Position numbers and translations under genes: made by a program
Shown: one piece after another, positions 7,079 through 16,330 of the stretch
How positions within the stretch are numbered: position 1 is the stretch's first letter
Layout of the letters: every line of letters begins with the position of its first letter
The notes under the pieces: model-generated
Database searches by the model: none
Seen by the model: the letters and a program-made list of their open reading frames with translations, nothing else
What the model was told of the DNA's origin: nothing
Origin: Novosphingobium guangzhouense
GTDB taxonomy: Bacteria > Pseudomonadota > Alphaproteobacteria > Sphingomonadales > Sphingomonadaceae
DNA length: 64,000 nucleotides
Assembly: GCF_002896965.1 (NCBI RefSeq)
Contig: NZ_LYMM01000027.1
Span: forward strand, 1-64,000
Direction of reading: 5' to 3'

Positions 7079-10050
7079 GCCGCACCTTCCGGCTTGTTGC
7101 CGAGCGAGGTGATCCATTCGTCCAGCCGCATCAGCTGATCGTAATCAGCATAGCTGCCCAGTTCAGGGTTGAGCCGTGCGGTGAAGGGTTCGTCGCCCAG
7201 AATCCAGCGGTCCAGCGCATCGTCCAGATAACACAGCGTCTCGGGCAGGAAATCCTCGCGCGGGATGCCGGATTTCTTGCGGCCTTCCAGCACCGGTTCG
7301 AACATGTAGCCCATGCCGCCGTCTTTGCCCTTGGCCATCGACCAGTATTCGAACGAATCCGCCACACCTTCCACGCCTTCGAAGCCGCCATCCTTCGCGA
7401 TCAGAGCGATCAGGCCAAGCTGCAGCGCAAAGCCTTCCTGCACGCGGCGGCCGGTTGGCGGCTGCCCGGTCTTGTAATCGACCACGGCCAGACTGCCGTC
7501 CTCGCGCCGGTCGATGCGGTCGGCGCGGCCGTGGATGCGGATGTCGCGGTGGCGCATGTCGCCCCATTTCTCCACCGCAACGACCTTGCGCCCTGCCTTC
7601 TTGGCATCGAGGATCATGCCCTCGAAAGTCTCCAGCGCGGCGGAGAGGCGCGGCCACCACAGCACGCGCATCAGCGGGTGGGCATTCTGTTCCGTCAGCA
7701 CGCCCTGCGCGATCGCATGAAGCCCGCCCTCCGGCTCTCCCGCTTCATGCCAGCGCTGCATGATAAGATGCGCAACCTCGCCCTTCCATGCTGCGCTTGG
7801 TTCTGCATCAAGGCCGTCGATGCTGCGCAAGCCAAGGACTGCGCTGGCATAGAACTGATACGGGTCACCGCGCAGCCGATCGAGCCCGGTGACGGAAACA
7901 TCGACCCGGCGCTGCTCGGCCGAAGGCATCGGCTGCGGACGCGGATGCGCTGCGACTTGCGCGGCGTCGTCGAGCAGGCGGGCGAGACGCACGGCGTCCT
8001 TTTCCACGTGCCTTTCCAGCTGGTCACCCAGCATCGCGCGCACGCGCAGCACGAAGCGCGAAGGGATCACCGGCCCGCCTTCGTCACGCTGCGCCCAGCT
8101 GAGCACCACTTCGGGCGCGCCCAGCGCTGCGGCAAGGTCGTGCGCGGAAAGACCGATGCGGAAATCCGCACCCGGCACTCCCAGCGCGCGCAGCACGGCA
8201 GGCGGCAGCAGCGCGTCCTGCGCGGCGCTGCCCGGCCACACGCCCTCCACCAGACCGCCGCAGATGACAAGATCGGCACGGCTCATGCGGGCTTCGAGCA
8301 GGCCGTAAACCGATACGCGCGGATGCCCGCCCCATGGAGGGCGCACCGAAACCCGGTCCATCGCATCGCGCAGCACCGCGGCCAGTTCGCGCGGGTCCAG
8401 CAGCGTTCCCGCCGATCCCGCCGCCCCGCGCAAATCCTCCACCAGCGCACTGAGCGCGCGACCGTCAGCCCCGCCCCACAGGGCTTCGCCGCACAGGGCC
8501 TCTGCTGCATCGGCCAGCAGCCCAAGCAGGCGCTCGAACGGTTCCGCCTCGCCCAGAGCGAACAGCGGCGACAGGATCGCCTCGATCCCGGCCCACCATT
8601 CGGCCAGCTTCGCGTCCTCAGCCTTTGCGGTCAGAGGCGCAAGGCCCGCACCCGGACGCGGGCCGCGCAGTGCAAGGTCCAGCTTGCGCGCATTCTCCAG
8701 CCAGCGCGGTCGGCCCGGTCCCGCGCCCGTCAGCGGATGAACCAAAAGCGCGATGAGCGGCACCGGCGCGGCCTGTTCGGCAACGACTTCTGCCAGCAGC
8801 AGCAACAGGCGCCCCGCCGCAGTCTGCGGCAACGGGCGACCTGCGGTATCGTCCGCCTCGATCCCCCAGCGCTCCAGATGGCTGACGACACGCGCGGCCA
8901 GCCCCCGGTCCGGAGAGATCAACGCGACGCGCCGCTCGGGCGTTTCAAGCGCCTCGCGGATGAGCACTGCGATGGCCTGTGCTTCTTCTCCGGGATGGGT
9001 GCTTTCCATCAGGCGCACACCGTTCAGGCGGCGCTGTTCGGCAGGCAGATCGACCCATGCCGCAGACGCGCGCGGCGGCAGGAACAGGCTGGAGATCGCA
9101 CGGCTTCGTTCCGGCGGGGCAGCGGCCAGGCCCGAACGGTGCCAAGGCTGCACTTCGCTGCGCGCCAGCCCCATGCGGTTGAGCAGCAGTTTGAGGTGAT
9201 ATTGCGGATGGGTCACCGCATCGCCGCGGCCAAACGGAGGTTCATCCGGCTGCGCGGGTGCACCTGCGGTGCCGAGTTCGCCCCAAACTTCGTCCGCCAG
9301 GGAAAGGTCGAGGTCGGGCAGCACCACAAGGCCCTGCGGCATTTCGCTGACGACCCGCAGCAGGCGCGCAAGCGCCGGGGACGCGCCGGTGACGCCCGCA
9401 GCCACGACAGGGTACGGCGGCGGCGCGGCCTTCCAGCGCGCGGCAGCGTGATCGAACAGGCGATTGCGACGGTCTGGCGCATCGATTTCGCCGCGCCCGG
9501 CAAGTTCGGCGATCCAGTGCTGCTGTACCATCAGGAAGCTGCGGGTATTGTCGCTCCAGTGACTGGCCAGATCGCCGACGATGCCGATCACCCGTTCGGA
9601 CATGAGATCAATCGGAGCGATCTCCTCCGCAAGAAGGCGATCCATCGTGCGACCGATCTCAAAAGCGCGACGCAGCAATGCCGCACCGGTGCCTGCAGCA
9701 TCGCCCTCCACTTCACGCAGGTAATGGGCAAGACGCAGCCAGCGGCGCGTGCCGTCAGCGGCAGGCGGAATGTCCGCCGCTCCCAGCGGATCGAGCAACG
9801 GCCCCAGAGTCTCGTCCAGATCGAGATCGCCCACCACCGCCATGCGCGGCAGCAACATGCCTGAGCCGGAGTGGCGCACGAAAGCCTCGGTCACCGTGCG
9901 CACCGTGCGGCGGCTTGGCAGCAGCAGCGTCAGGCGTGCCAGCGCGATCTCGTCTTTCGCGTAGCGCGGGATCAGCCCCGCGACGAGAGCGTCGGCAAAA
10001 CCGCGATGGGCAGCAATGGAATAGACCTTTGGACCGGTGCGCTCAGGCAC
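7075..10050 (-). CDS. addB: Double-strand break repair protein AddB
   Basis: This is the second subunit of AddAB: 991 residues, of the alphaproteobacterial type. It begins with a GTG at 10050 that overlaps the end of murU by 8 bases. The N-terminal inactivated helicase part contains LLLPSRRT and many leucine/arginine-rich helices. The C-terminal nuclease shows GRADRID followed by AVVDYKTGQPP, the expected metal-binding Asp and Lys residues. Coupling to addA through an ATGA overlap supports equal synthesis of the two subunits. I did not see an obvious four-cysteine iron-sulfur pattern, but I did not search for it exhaustively. Confidence 0.93.
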   Translation of the reverse strand: MPERTGPKVYSIAAHRGFADALVAGLIPRYAKDEIALARLTLLLPSRRTVRTVTEAFVRHSGSGMLLPRMAVVGDLDLDETLGPLLDPLGAADIPPAADGTRRWLRLAHYLREVEGDAAGTGAALLRRAFEIGRTMDRLLAEEIAPIDLMSERVIGIVGDLASHWSDNTRSFLMVQQHWIAELAGRGEIDAPDRRNRLFDHAAARWKAAPPPYPVVAAGVTGASPALARLLRVVSEMPQGLVVLPDLDLSLADEVWGELGTAGAPAQPDEPPFGRGDAVTHPQYHLKLLLNRMGLARSEVQPWHRSGLAAAPPERSRAISSLFLPPRASAAWVDLPAEQRRLNGVRLMESTHPGEEAQAIAVLIREALETPERRVALISPDRGLAARVVSHLERWGIEADDTAGRPLPQTAAGRLLLLLAEVVAEQAAPVPLIALLVHPLTGAGPGRPRWLENARKLDLALRGPRPGAGLAPLTAKAEDAKLAEWWAGIEAILSPLFALGEAEPFERLLGLLADAAEALCGEALWGGADGRALSALVEDLRGAAGSAGTLLDPRELAAVLRDAMDRVSVRPPWGGHPRVSVYGLLEARMSRADLVICGGLVEGVWPGSAAQDALLPPAVLRALGVPGADFRIGLSAHDLAAALGAPEVVLSWAQRDEGGPVIPSRFVLRVRAMLGDQLERHVEKDAVRLARLLDDAAQVAAHPRPQPMPSAEQRRVDVSVTGLDRLRGDPYQFYASAVLGLRSIDGLDAEPSAAWKGEVAHLIMQRWHEAGEPEGGLHAIAQGVLTEQNAHPLMRVLWWPRLSAALETFEGMILDAKKAGRKVVAVEKWGDMRHRDIRIHGRADRIDRREDGSLAVVDYKTGQPPTGRRVQEGFALQLGLIALIAKDGGFEGVEGVADSFEYWSMAKGKDGGMGYMFEPVLEGRKKSGIPREDFLPETLCYLDDALDRWILGDEPFTARLNPELGSYADYDQLMRLDEWITSLGNKPEGAA

Positions 10051-10768
10051 GGGTCAGCCATTCCTCGGTCGGCCGGATCGCCGACGGTTCACCCACTTCG
10101 AACCACAGCCCCTGATGCGACACACCGTAGAGCCGCCCTTCCTCGATCGCGCGCGACCACAGCAGGTTGGTGGAAAACGGCCCCTCCGGCGCATCGCGCA
10201 GCAGACGCTTCGAAACGAGCTGGATGCCGGTATAAATGAACGGCGCGACACGGCCCGGACGGCGGCGCGAAACACGGCCCTCAGGGTCAAGGTGGAAATC
10301 ACCCTCCCCCCGATAATTGAGCGCGCGGGTATGCGGCACCATCAGTAGCAGCGCATCCATGCGTTCCGCGTCCCACACCTGCGACAGTTCGGTGAACACG
10401 TCATTGGGACCATCGAGCCAGATGTTGTCGCTGTTGAGACAGAAGAACGGATCGGGCAGCAGGGAAGCTGCGTTGACCATGCCGCCGCCGGTTTCGAGCA
10501 GCATCTCGCGCTCGTCCGACATCGTCACGGCGGGCGCAATCTTGCGCACCTTGAGGTGGCCTTCCAGCGCATCGGCCATGTAATGCGCGTTGACTACGGC
10601 GTGGGTGACCCCTGCATTGCCAAGCTTGTCGAGCGCATGATCGATCAGCGACTTGCCGGCAACGCGCACCAGAGGCTTGGGCTGCGTGGCGGTAAGCGGG
10701 CGCATGCGCTTGCCCAGCCCTGCAGCAAGAACCATCGCCGTATCGCTGGCGAGCGGCTTTATCGTCAT
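10043..10768 (-). CDS. murU: MurNAc-1-phosphate uridylyltransferase (MurU-type nucleotidyltransferase)
   Basis: This is a 241-residue nucleotidyltransferase with the signature AAGLGKRMRPLTATQPKPL near the N-terminus. It lies directly downstream of an AmgK-type kinase with an ATGA overlap (10765-10768). In Pseudomonas and Caulobacter the pair AmgK-MurU recycles peptidoglycan MurNAc to UDP-MurNAc, bypassing the fosfomycin-sensitive de novo step. The start at 10768 is preferred over an upstream in-frame codon at 10882 that would lie inside amgK. A generic sugar-1-phosphate nucleotidyltransferase is the alternative, but the neighbour makes MurU the better call. Confidence 0.87.
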   Translation of the reverse strand: MTIKPLASDTAMVLAAGLGKRMRPLTATQPKPLVRVAGKSLIDHALDKLGNAGVTHAVVNAHYMADALEGHLKVRKIAPAVTMSDEREMLLETGGGMVNAASLLPDPFFCLNSDNIWLDGPNDVFTELSQVWDAERMDALLLMVPHTRALNYRGEGDFHLDPEGRVSRRRPGRVAPFIYTGIQLVSKRLLRDAPEGPFSTNLLWSRAIEEGRLYGVSHQGLWFEVGEPSAIRPTEEWLTRA

Positions 10769-11763
10769 TTTTCGAAAGTGCCCCCGTTGGCATCGCGCAG
10801 CGCGGCGGGAATATTGGCGTCGAACCAGCCCGCCACCGGGGCCAGCGCCGGGTGCGCCAGATCGCGCTCCAGCATGGCCCACACACGCGGGATCAGGTCA
10901 AGGTAGCGCGGCTTGCCATCGCGCCGCCACAGCCGCACGAAGATGCCGATGATCTTGACGTTGCGCTGCGCCCCCAGCCGCGCATAGTCCGCAAGGAAGG
11001 TTTCCACGTCCGTCCCGGCCTTGTGCACGTAACGGTCGAACATCTGCGCCTCAAGTTCGGGCGAGACTTCGCGGCGCGCGTCCTGCAGCAGCGAAACGAG
11101 GTCATAGGCAGGATGGCCGACAAGGGCGTCCTGAAAGTCCAGCAGCCCCTGCTTTTCCAGGCTGCCAAGCAGCATGATGTTTTCTGCGTGGTAATCCCGC
11201 AAAACGGTGACGCCGGGCCGCTGGCGCGGCAGAACCGGCGAAAGCGCCTGCTCCCACGCGGCCGTGAAACCGGCCGCATCGACATAAAGACCCTGCGCAG
11301 TGCAGTACCAGTCGATGAACAGCTTCACTTCGCGGATATATTCCGCCAGCGAATAGTCGCGGAAAGGCCCCGCCGGCAGCTGGTGCAGCTTCACCAGCGC
11401 ATCGATCGCGGCGGAATAGACAGCGGTTTCGTCGGCCGGCCACTGGTCGAGGTAATCGCGCATCCGCGCATCCCCGAAGTCTTCCATCAGGATCAGACCG
11501 CGATCCGGCTTCTCGGCAAGGATGCGCGGCGGCCGCATGCCGTTGTCATCCAGCCAGTGCGCAGCGCGAAGGAATGGGCCAATATCCTCCTGCGGGGGCG
11601 GCGCGTCCATCAGCATCGCGGTAGCGCCGTCTATACTGCGCACACGGAAATAGCGGCGGAACGAGGCGTCGCCCGGCAAAGGTTCGACAGCCGCGCCTCC
11701 CCAACCGGCGGCGGCAAGAAAGGCATCGAGGCCTTCGGGCAGATCAACGGAGCTGAGCGTCAT
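10765..11763 (-). CDS. amgK: N-acetylmuramate/N-acetylglucosamine kinase (AmgK-type phosphotransferase)
   Basis: This is a 332-residue aminoglycoside-phosphotransferase-fold kinase. Visible motifs are the N-terminal PGDASFRRYFRV nucleotide-binding segment, the catalytic loop with VLRDYHAENIM, and LLDFQDAL, which supplies the metal-binding Asp. It should phosphorylate MurNAc at the anomeric position, with MurU (next gene) then adding UMP. Both ends overlap neighbours by ATGA (tsaE upstream, murU downstream), so expression is tightly coupled. The start at 11763 fits this overlap. Confidence 0.87.
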   Translation of the reverse strand: MTLSSVDLPEGLDAFLAAAGWGGAAVEPLPGDASFRRYFRVRSIDGATAMLMDAPPPQEDIGPFLRAAHWLDDNGMRPPRILAEKPDRGLILMEDFGDARMRDYLDQWPADETAVYSAAIDALVKLHQLPAGPFRDYSLAEYIREVKLFIDWYCTAQGLYVDAAGFTAAWEQALSPVLPRQRPGVTVLRDYHAENIMLLGSLEKQGLLDFQDALVGHPAYDLVSLLQDARREVSPELEAQMFDRYVHKAGTDVETFLADYARLGAQRNVKIIGIFVRLWRRDGKPRYLDLIPRVWAMLERDLAHPALAPVAGWFDANIPAALRDANGGTFEK

Positions 11764-12206
11764 ACAGGTATACGCCCTAGCCAATCCGCCCCACCCTCGA
11801 CAATGGCGATCCTGCCGTCCTGAACAACTTCCAGCGTGATGGAGAGGCAACCCGGCTCATGCGTGAAGCCGCCCGCGTGATCCGGCCACTCGGCGATGAG
11901 GGCCGCGCCTTCGCGGTAATCGTCAAGGCCGATCTCCTGCGCCTCGTCAGGATGGTTGAGGCGATAGAAGTCTGCGTGAACCAGCGGCAGGCGCACGGCG
12001 GGCGGATCGTAAGGCTCTATGATCGCGAAACTGGGCGAGGGCACCTCGCCCTCATGGCCAAGCCCGGCGATTATCGCGCGCGCCAGCGTGGTCTTGCCCG
12101 CGCCAAGACCGCCGGTCAGCGCAACGACATCGCCCGGCAGCAGCGCATCGGCCAGCTTGCGACCCCATGCGTCCATCGCGACAAGATCGGGAAGGTCCAC
12201 CCTCAT
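11760..12206 (-). CDS. tsaE: tRNA t6A37 threonylcarbamoyladenosine biosynthesis ATPase TsaE
   Basis: TsaE is the small P-loop ATPase that works with TsaB and TsaD to make t6A37 on ANN-decoding tRNAs. Its 148 residues carry Walker A GGLGAGKTT near residue 35, then the characteristic VPSPSFAIIEPY switch and HADFYRL. It overlaps the 3' end of the DivL-like kinase gene by 4 bases and the start of amgK by 4 bases. The position between a DivL-like kinase and amgK/murU appears to be a conserved alphaproteobacterial arrangement (from memory). Confidence 0.94.
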   Translation of the reverse strand: MRVDLPDLVAMDAWGRKLADALLPGDVVALTGGLGAGKTTLARAIIAGLGHEGEVPSPSFAIIEPYDPPAVRLPLVHADFYRLNHPDEAQEIGLDDYREGAALIAEWPDHAGGFTHEPGCLSITLEVVQDGRIAIVEGGADWLGRIPV

Positions 12207-14554
12207 GGCAGTTCGATCACGGCGCTGGTGCCCTTGCCGGGTTCCGATTCGAGCCTCAGGCTGCCGCCGTGCGCCTCCACCAGCTGGCGGGCCAGCGGCA
12301 GGCCAAGCCCGTCGCGGCTTTCCACCTTGCCGTCAGCGCTGACCTTCATCCCGTCCAGCGCGCGGGCGAGCGTGCGGCTGTCCATCCCGGCTCCCTTGTC
12401 CTGCACAAGTATCTGGATCGCATCCCCGTCCCCAGCCTTCCGGCGCGACAGCTGGACAAGCACGCGCCCCCCGCGTGAAGACGCTGCGATCGCGTTGTCC
12501 ACGATATGCCCGACCGCCCGCGCAAGCCGCCGCCGGTCGGCGACGAGGGGGCGCAGCAGGCCCTTGGCCTGCAGATCCAGCGTCAACCCCGCCTTCTGCA
12601 ATCGCCCGGCCCGTTCCTCGACCACGGAGCGCACGAAAGGCATCGGATCGATTTCCTCGAACTTGAGCGGTAGCAGGCCCGCTTCACTCTGCGAGAGGTC
12701 AAGCAAGCTATCGATATGGTCGCCCAGCTGCTGCGACGCCTCTATGATCGAACCGACATAATCCCGCCCCGGTTCGCTCAGATCGCCGCCAAGGCCCATG
12801 CCCAGCATTTCCGCGAAGCCGCCGATCGAAGTCAGCGGCGTGCGCAGTTCCTTGCTCATGTTGGCAAGGAAGCGGGTCTTGATCCCATCAGCCTCGATCA
12901 GCGCGGCGTTGCTTTCGCGCAGCGCCTGTTCAGCCTTCATCGAATCGGTAATGTCGAGCACCGCCAGCAGGCCGTTCCCATCGGGCAGCGGCACGCCCGC
13001 GTATTCGAGCACGCGGCCATCCGCGAGGGTAATCCGCCCGCCGGTCTGCGTGCGGTCAAGCGTGGCTGCGCGCACCACGTTCCCCACCGTTTCCGCCTCG
13101 ACCGGGCGCTTGAGGCGTGACGCGATCTTCTTCAGCAGCGCTTCGACGTGCGGATGCGTATCTAAGAATTCGCTCTCCAGCCCCCAATCGGCGGCAAAGC
13201 GGCGGTTCCATATCTGCATGCGGCCATCAGGCGCGAAGACCGCCACCGATTCGAACAGGCTGTCGAACGTGGCCGTGCGCGTCCGCAGCAGCGTATCGCG
13301 AACGGCGGAGAGGCGCAGCTGCTCCGTCCGATCCTCGATGATCAGCAGCAGCCCGCCATCGGGGACCGGCTGGGCAACGATGCGCAGATGCGTGCCGTCC
13401 GCCAGCGTCCAGCTTTCCTCCTGCGTGGAGCCTGCCGCGAACCAGCCCGCCTTTTCGCGCCGCCATGCGGGAAAGTCCCGCGCCTCCGGTACGCGGCCCG
13501 AATCGCGCGCGGCGTCAAGAAGACGCTCAAACGCCGGGGGATCGACAAGCACCCGACCGTCAAGCTTGAACAGGCGCTGGAACGGCTGGTTGGCGAAGGA
13601 GAGACGACGTTTGGCATCGAACTGCGCGACACCCGCCGATAGCTGATCGAGCAGGGCCCGCTGCGCTTCCCGGAAGGCGCGGAAGGAGCGCGACATCTCC
13701 TCCAGATCCTCGATATCGACGGCGTAGCCAGCAACACCGTCATCCCCCAGCGGCAGGTCGCTGACGCGCAGGGCGCGGCGCTGGCCGTCGATGGTGGTGG
13801 AAACGATACGCTCTATCGGGGTGCCCTTCTCCGCCGCCTTGCGCGCCACCTGCCCCGGCGTGAGGCCGTCCGCAGATTCGATCAGTTCGGTGCCCTTGGC
13901 GACCACATCGTCCGCGCTTCGGGCGCCCACCGCCGCCACGTAGGCGTGGTTGACAAGTTGCAGTTCGCCGTCGGGCCTGCGGAACCACATCGGCATCGGC
14001 GCCGCTTCGATCAACGAGACGAGCGCGTGGAAATCCCCCCGCGCGCGCGCCGCTTCATCACGCAGGCGGACAAGTTCGGTCTCGCTGTCGGAAAAATCGA
14101 ACACCCAGACCAGCGCCGCCCCGCCGGGAGAAACCTGCGGGTCCGCCAGATGCCCGCGCAGCGCAAGGCTGCGGCTGGAGCCATGCGGCGTCACCGCCAT
14201 GCGAAAAGGCGCGGCCGTCTTCTGGCAACGGCGCACCGCCTCGGTCAATTCGGCAAGTTTCTCGGCGGGCAGGCCGCGATCATTTCCATCCAGTTCGGAG
14301 AGGAACTGCGGTACTTCGTCCAGCCCCAGCCACTGCGCAAGGCGCGGGCTTGCCTCGATGCGGCCGTCGGTACGCACCAGCAGCGGCAGCGCGGGCGATT
14401 CCTCGACCATTCGGCCAAGGCGGCGGGCGGAGCGCAGTTGCGCTTCGGCGCGGCTCTGGCGCAAGCGGGCAGACAGTACCGCCCAGGCAGCGGCGATCGT
14501 CCATGCGCCCAGCAGCAGGCCGATCAGAAGAGGCAGGAAACGCGAGAATTCCAT
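12203..14554 (-). CDS. DivL-like PAS-domain pseudo-histidine kinase, phospho-acceptor His replaced by Lys
   Basis: This is a 783-residue protein with one N-terminal transmembrane helix (about residues 6-28), several PAS-like regions, a HisKA dimerisation helix and a C-terminal HATPase domain. The ATP-binding boxes look complete: HIVDNAI (N), QDKGAGMD (G1) and DGLGLPLARQL (G2). In the H-box, however, the line reads NMSKELRTPL. Lys568 stands where the phosphorylatable His is expected, so ordinary autophosphorylation should be impossible. Caulobacter DivL likewise lacks this His (it has Tyr), has the same layout and a similar length, and I recall it lying beside tsaE. I therefore think this is the DivL orthologue, a sensor that controls the CckA/DivK cell-cycle pathway by binding. 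That assignment is inference. Confidence 0.8.
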   Translation of the reverse strand: MEFSRFLPLLIGLLLGAWTIAAAWAVLSARLRQSRAEAQLRSARRLGRMVEESPALPLLVRTDGRIEASPRLAQWLGLDEVPQFLSELDGNDRGLPAEKLAELTEAVRRCQKTAAPFRMAVTPHGSSRSLALRGHLADPQVSPGGAALVWVFDFSDSETELVRLRDEAARARGDFHALVSLIEAAPMPMWFRRPDGELQLVNHAYVAAVGARSADDVVAKGTELIESADGLTPGQVARKAAEKGTPIERIVSTTIDGQRRALRVSDLPLGDDGVAGYAVDIEDLEEMSRSFRAFREAQRALLDQLSAGVAQFDAKRRLSFANQPFQRLFKLDGRVLVDPPAFERLLDAARDSGRVPEARDFPAWRREKAGWFAAGSTQEESWTLADGTHLRIVAQPVPDGGLLLIIEDRTEQLRLSAVRDTLLRTRTATFDSLFESVAVFAPDGRMQIWNRRFAADWGLESEFLDTHPHVEALLKKIASRLKRPVEAETVGNVVRAATLDRTQTGGRITLADGRVLEYAGVPLPDGNGLLAVLDITDSMKAEQALRESNAALIEADGIKTRFLANMSKELRTPLTSIGGFAEMLGMGLGGDLSEPGRDYVGSIIEASQQLGDHIDSLLDLSQSEAGLLPLKFEEIDPMPFVRSVVEERAGRLQKAGLTLDLQAKGLLRPLVADRRRLARAVGHIVDNAIAASSRGGRVLVQLSRRKAGDGDAIQILVQDKGAGMDSRTLARALDGMKVSADGKVESRDGLGLPLARQLVEAHGGSLRLESEPGKGTSAVIELP

Positions 14555-14664
14555 CGCGACAGGCTATGCTGCGCGCAGATGCCGCTGACAATGGGGGATG
14601 GCGCGAAACCGGTAGATACACGCGGTGGGCCCACCGCCTGCCCGCACCCTTCAGCCGGAACGAA

Positions 14665-14696
14665 AAAGGGCGCCTCCTCGCGGAAGCGCCCTCTTC
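14665..14696 (-). terminator. Rho-independent terminator of ahcY
   Basis: Read on the minus strand, the stem GGGCGCTTCC / GGAGGCGCCC with a GCGA loop is followed by five T. It lies about 20 bases after the ahcY stop and separates ahcY from the DivL-like gene. Confidence 0.88.
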
Positions 14697-14713
14697 TTTC
14701 GGTTCATGACCGA

Positions 14714-16129
14714 TCAGTAGCGGTAGTGATCCGGCTTGAACGGACCAGCTTCCGGCACGCCGATGTAATCAGCCTGCTTCTTCGACAGCTTGGTGAGCTT
14801 CACGCCCAGCTTTTCGAGGTGCAGCGCGGCCACCTTCTCGTCGAGGTGCTTGGGCAGCACGTAGACGCGGTTTTCGTACTCGTCGTTCTTGGTGAACAGT
14901 TCGATCTGCGCGAGCGTCTGGTTGGTGAAGCTCGACGACATCACGAAGCTGGGGTGGCCGGTGGCGCAGCCCAGGTTCACCAGGCGGCCCTTGGCAAGAA
15001 CGATGATCTGCTTGCCGTCCGGGAAAGTGACAAGGTCGGTGCCCGGCTTCACTTCCTTCCAGTCGTAGTTGTCGAGCGCCGCGATCTGGATCTCGCTGTC
15101 GAAGTGGCCGATGTTGCAGACGATCGCCTTGTCCTTCATCGCGGCCATATGCTCGCCGGTGATGACGGAATCGTTGCCGGTCGCGGTGACAAAGATGTCG
15201 CAGCGGGTCACGGCGTCTTCCATGGTGACGACTTCATAGCCTTCCATGGCGGCCTGAAGCGCGCAGATAGGGTCGATTTCGGTCACCATCACGCGCGCGC
15301 CGCCGTTGCGAAGCGAAGCGGCCGAACCCTTGCCGACATCGCCGAAGCCGGCGACACAGGCGACCTTGCCGGCCAGCATCACGTCGGTGGCGCGGCGGAT
15401 CGCGTCAACCAGCGATTCCTTGCAGCCATACAGGTTGTCGAACTTCGACTTGGTGACCGAATCGTTCACGTTGATCGCCGGGAACGGCAGCTTGCCGTCC
15501 TTGGCGAGATGATAGAGGCGGTGAACGCCGGTGGTGGTCTCTTCCGAAACGCCCTTGATCGCGTTGACGGTGCGCGAAAGGAAGCCCGGCTTGGCCTTGA
15601 GGAAGGCGTTCAGCGCGCGAACGAATTCGATCTCTTCAGCGTTGCTGGGTTCGAACAGCGTCTCGCCCGCTTCGACGCGCGCGCCCCAAAGCGCGAACAT
15701 GGTGGCGTCACCGCCATCGTCGAGGATCATATTGCAGGTCTGGTCCGGGTTCTCTTCAGTGCCCCAGTCGAAGATCTTGCCGACGTAATCCCAGTAGTCC
15801 GACAGCGATTCGCCCTTGATCGCGTAGACCGGGATGCCCTGCGCGGCGATGGCTGCGGCGGCGTGGTCCTGCGTCGAGAAGATGTTGCAGGTGGCCCAGC
15901 GCACGTCCGCGCCAAGGGCAACCAGCGTCTCGATCAGCACGGCGGTCTGGATGGTCATGTGCAGCGACCCGGTGATGCGCGCGCCCTTGAGCGGCTGCGA
16001 CGCGCCGAATTCCTCGCGCAGTGCCATCAGGCCGGGCATTTCGGTTTCAGCGATGGCGATTTCGGTGCGGCCGTAGTCGGCAAGCGAGATATCGGCGATC
16101 GCGTAATCGGGGGCAGTGGTGGTGGCCAC
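14714..16129 (-). CDS. ahcY: Adenosylhomocysteinase (S-adenosylhomocysteine hydrolase)
   Basis: This enzyme splits S-adenosylhomocysteine to adenosine and homocysteine and so relieves inhibition of methyltransferases. At 471 residues it is of the long bacterial type. Recognisable segments are [15 protein letters not shown], the NAD-binding [16 protein letters not shown]-like VCNIGHFD, and the C-terminal KPDHYRY. The start is a GTG at 16129 preceded by AGGAG. It has its own terminator, so it is a single-gene unit. A perfect 20-bp palindrome lies about 100 bases upstream. Confidence 0.97.
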   Translation of the reverse strand: MATTTAPDYAIADISLADYGRTEIAIAETEMPGLMALREEFGASQPLKGARITGSLHMTIQTAVLIETLVALGADVRWATCNIFSTQDHAAAAIAAQGIPVYAIKGESLSDYWDYVGKIFDWGTEENPDQTCNMILDDGGDATMFALWGARVEAGETLFEPSNAEEIEFVRALNAFLKAKPGFLSRTVNAIKGVSEETTTGVHRLYHLAKDGKLPFPAINVNDSVTKSKFDNLYGCKESLVDAIRRATDVMLAGKVACVAGFGDVGKGSAASLRNGGARVMVTEIDPICALQAAMEGYEVVTMEDAVTRCDIFVTATGNDSVITGEHMAAMKDKAIVCNIGHFDSEIQIAALDNYDWKEVKPGTDLVTFPDGKQIIVLAKGRLVNLGCATGHPSFVMSSSFTNQTLAQIELFTKNDEYENRVYVLPKHLDEKVAALHLEKLGVKLTKLSKKQADYIGVPEAGPFKPDHYRY

Positions 16130-16221
16130 GGGGGAAACTCCTGGTCGTGAAGGGTCGGCGCCCGAAGCGTACAGGACACCGACAATCGCGCCTCCCTACC
16201 CGCTCGGCACGACGGAGGCAA

Positions 16222-16241
16222 ATATAAAGATATCTTTATAT
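16222..16241. promoter_or_regulatory. Perfect 20-bp palindromic operator between ahcY and peroxiredoxin
   Basis: The half-site ATATAAAGAT is followed immediately by its exact reverse complement. It is AT-only in places within a GC-rich region and sits between the divergent ahcY (start 16129) and peroxiredoxin (start 16331) genes. The shape fits a dimeric winged-helix repressor of the ArsR type. SahR-like regulators of the methionine/SAH cycle are candidates because ahcY is a typical target, but that link is inference. Confidence 0.75.
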
Positions 16242-16330
16242 GCTGATCCGCCGCACCGCCATTGCCGCCGCCCGTCACGGCCCTATATCTCGGGCGCAAC
16301 TCAATCCACGCCTTTGAAAGGACGAGATTC

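Noticed and set aside
6961..9864. 967-codon plus-strand frame opposite addB
   Set aside because: It lies inside the well-supported addA/addB genes. Its composition (Arg, Gln and His rich) is typical of an antisense shadow.
16130..16221. Classical SAH riboswitch upstream of ahcY
   Set aside because: The conserved core sequence I expect for that class is not visible. It is recorded only as an unassigned leader with hairpins.
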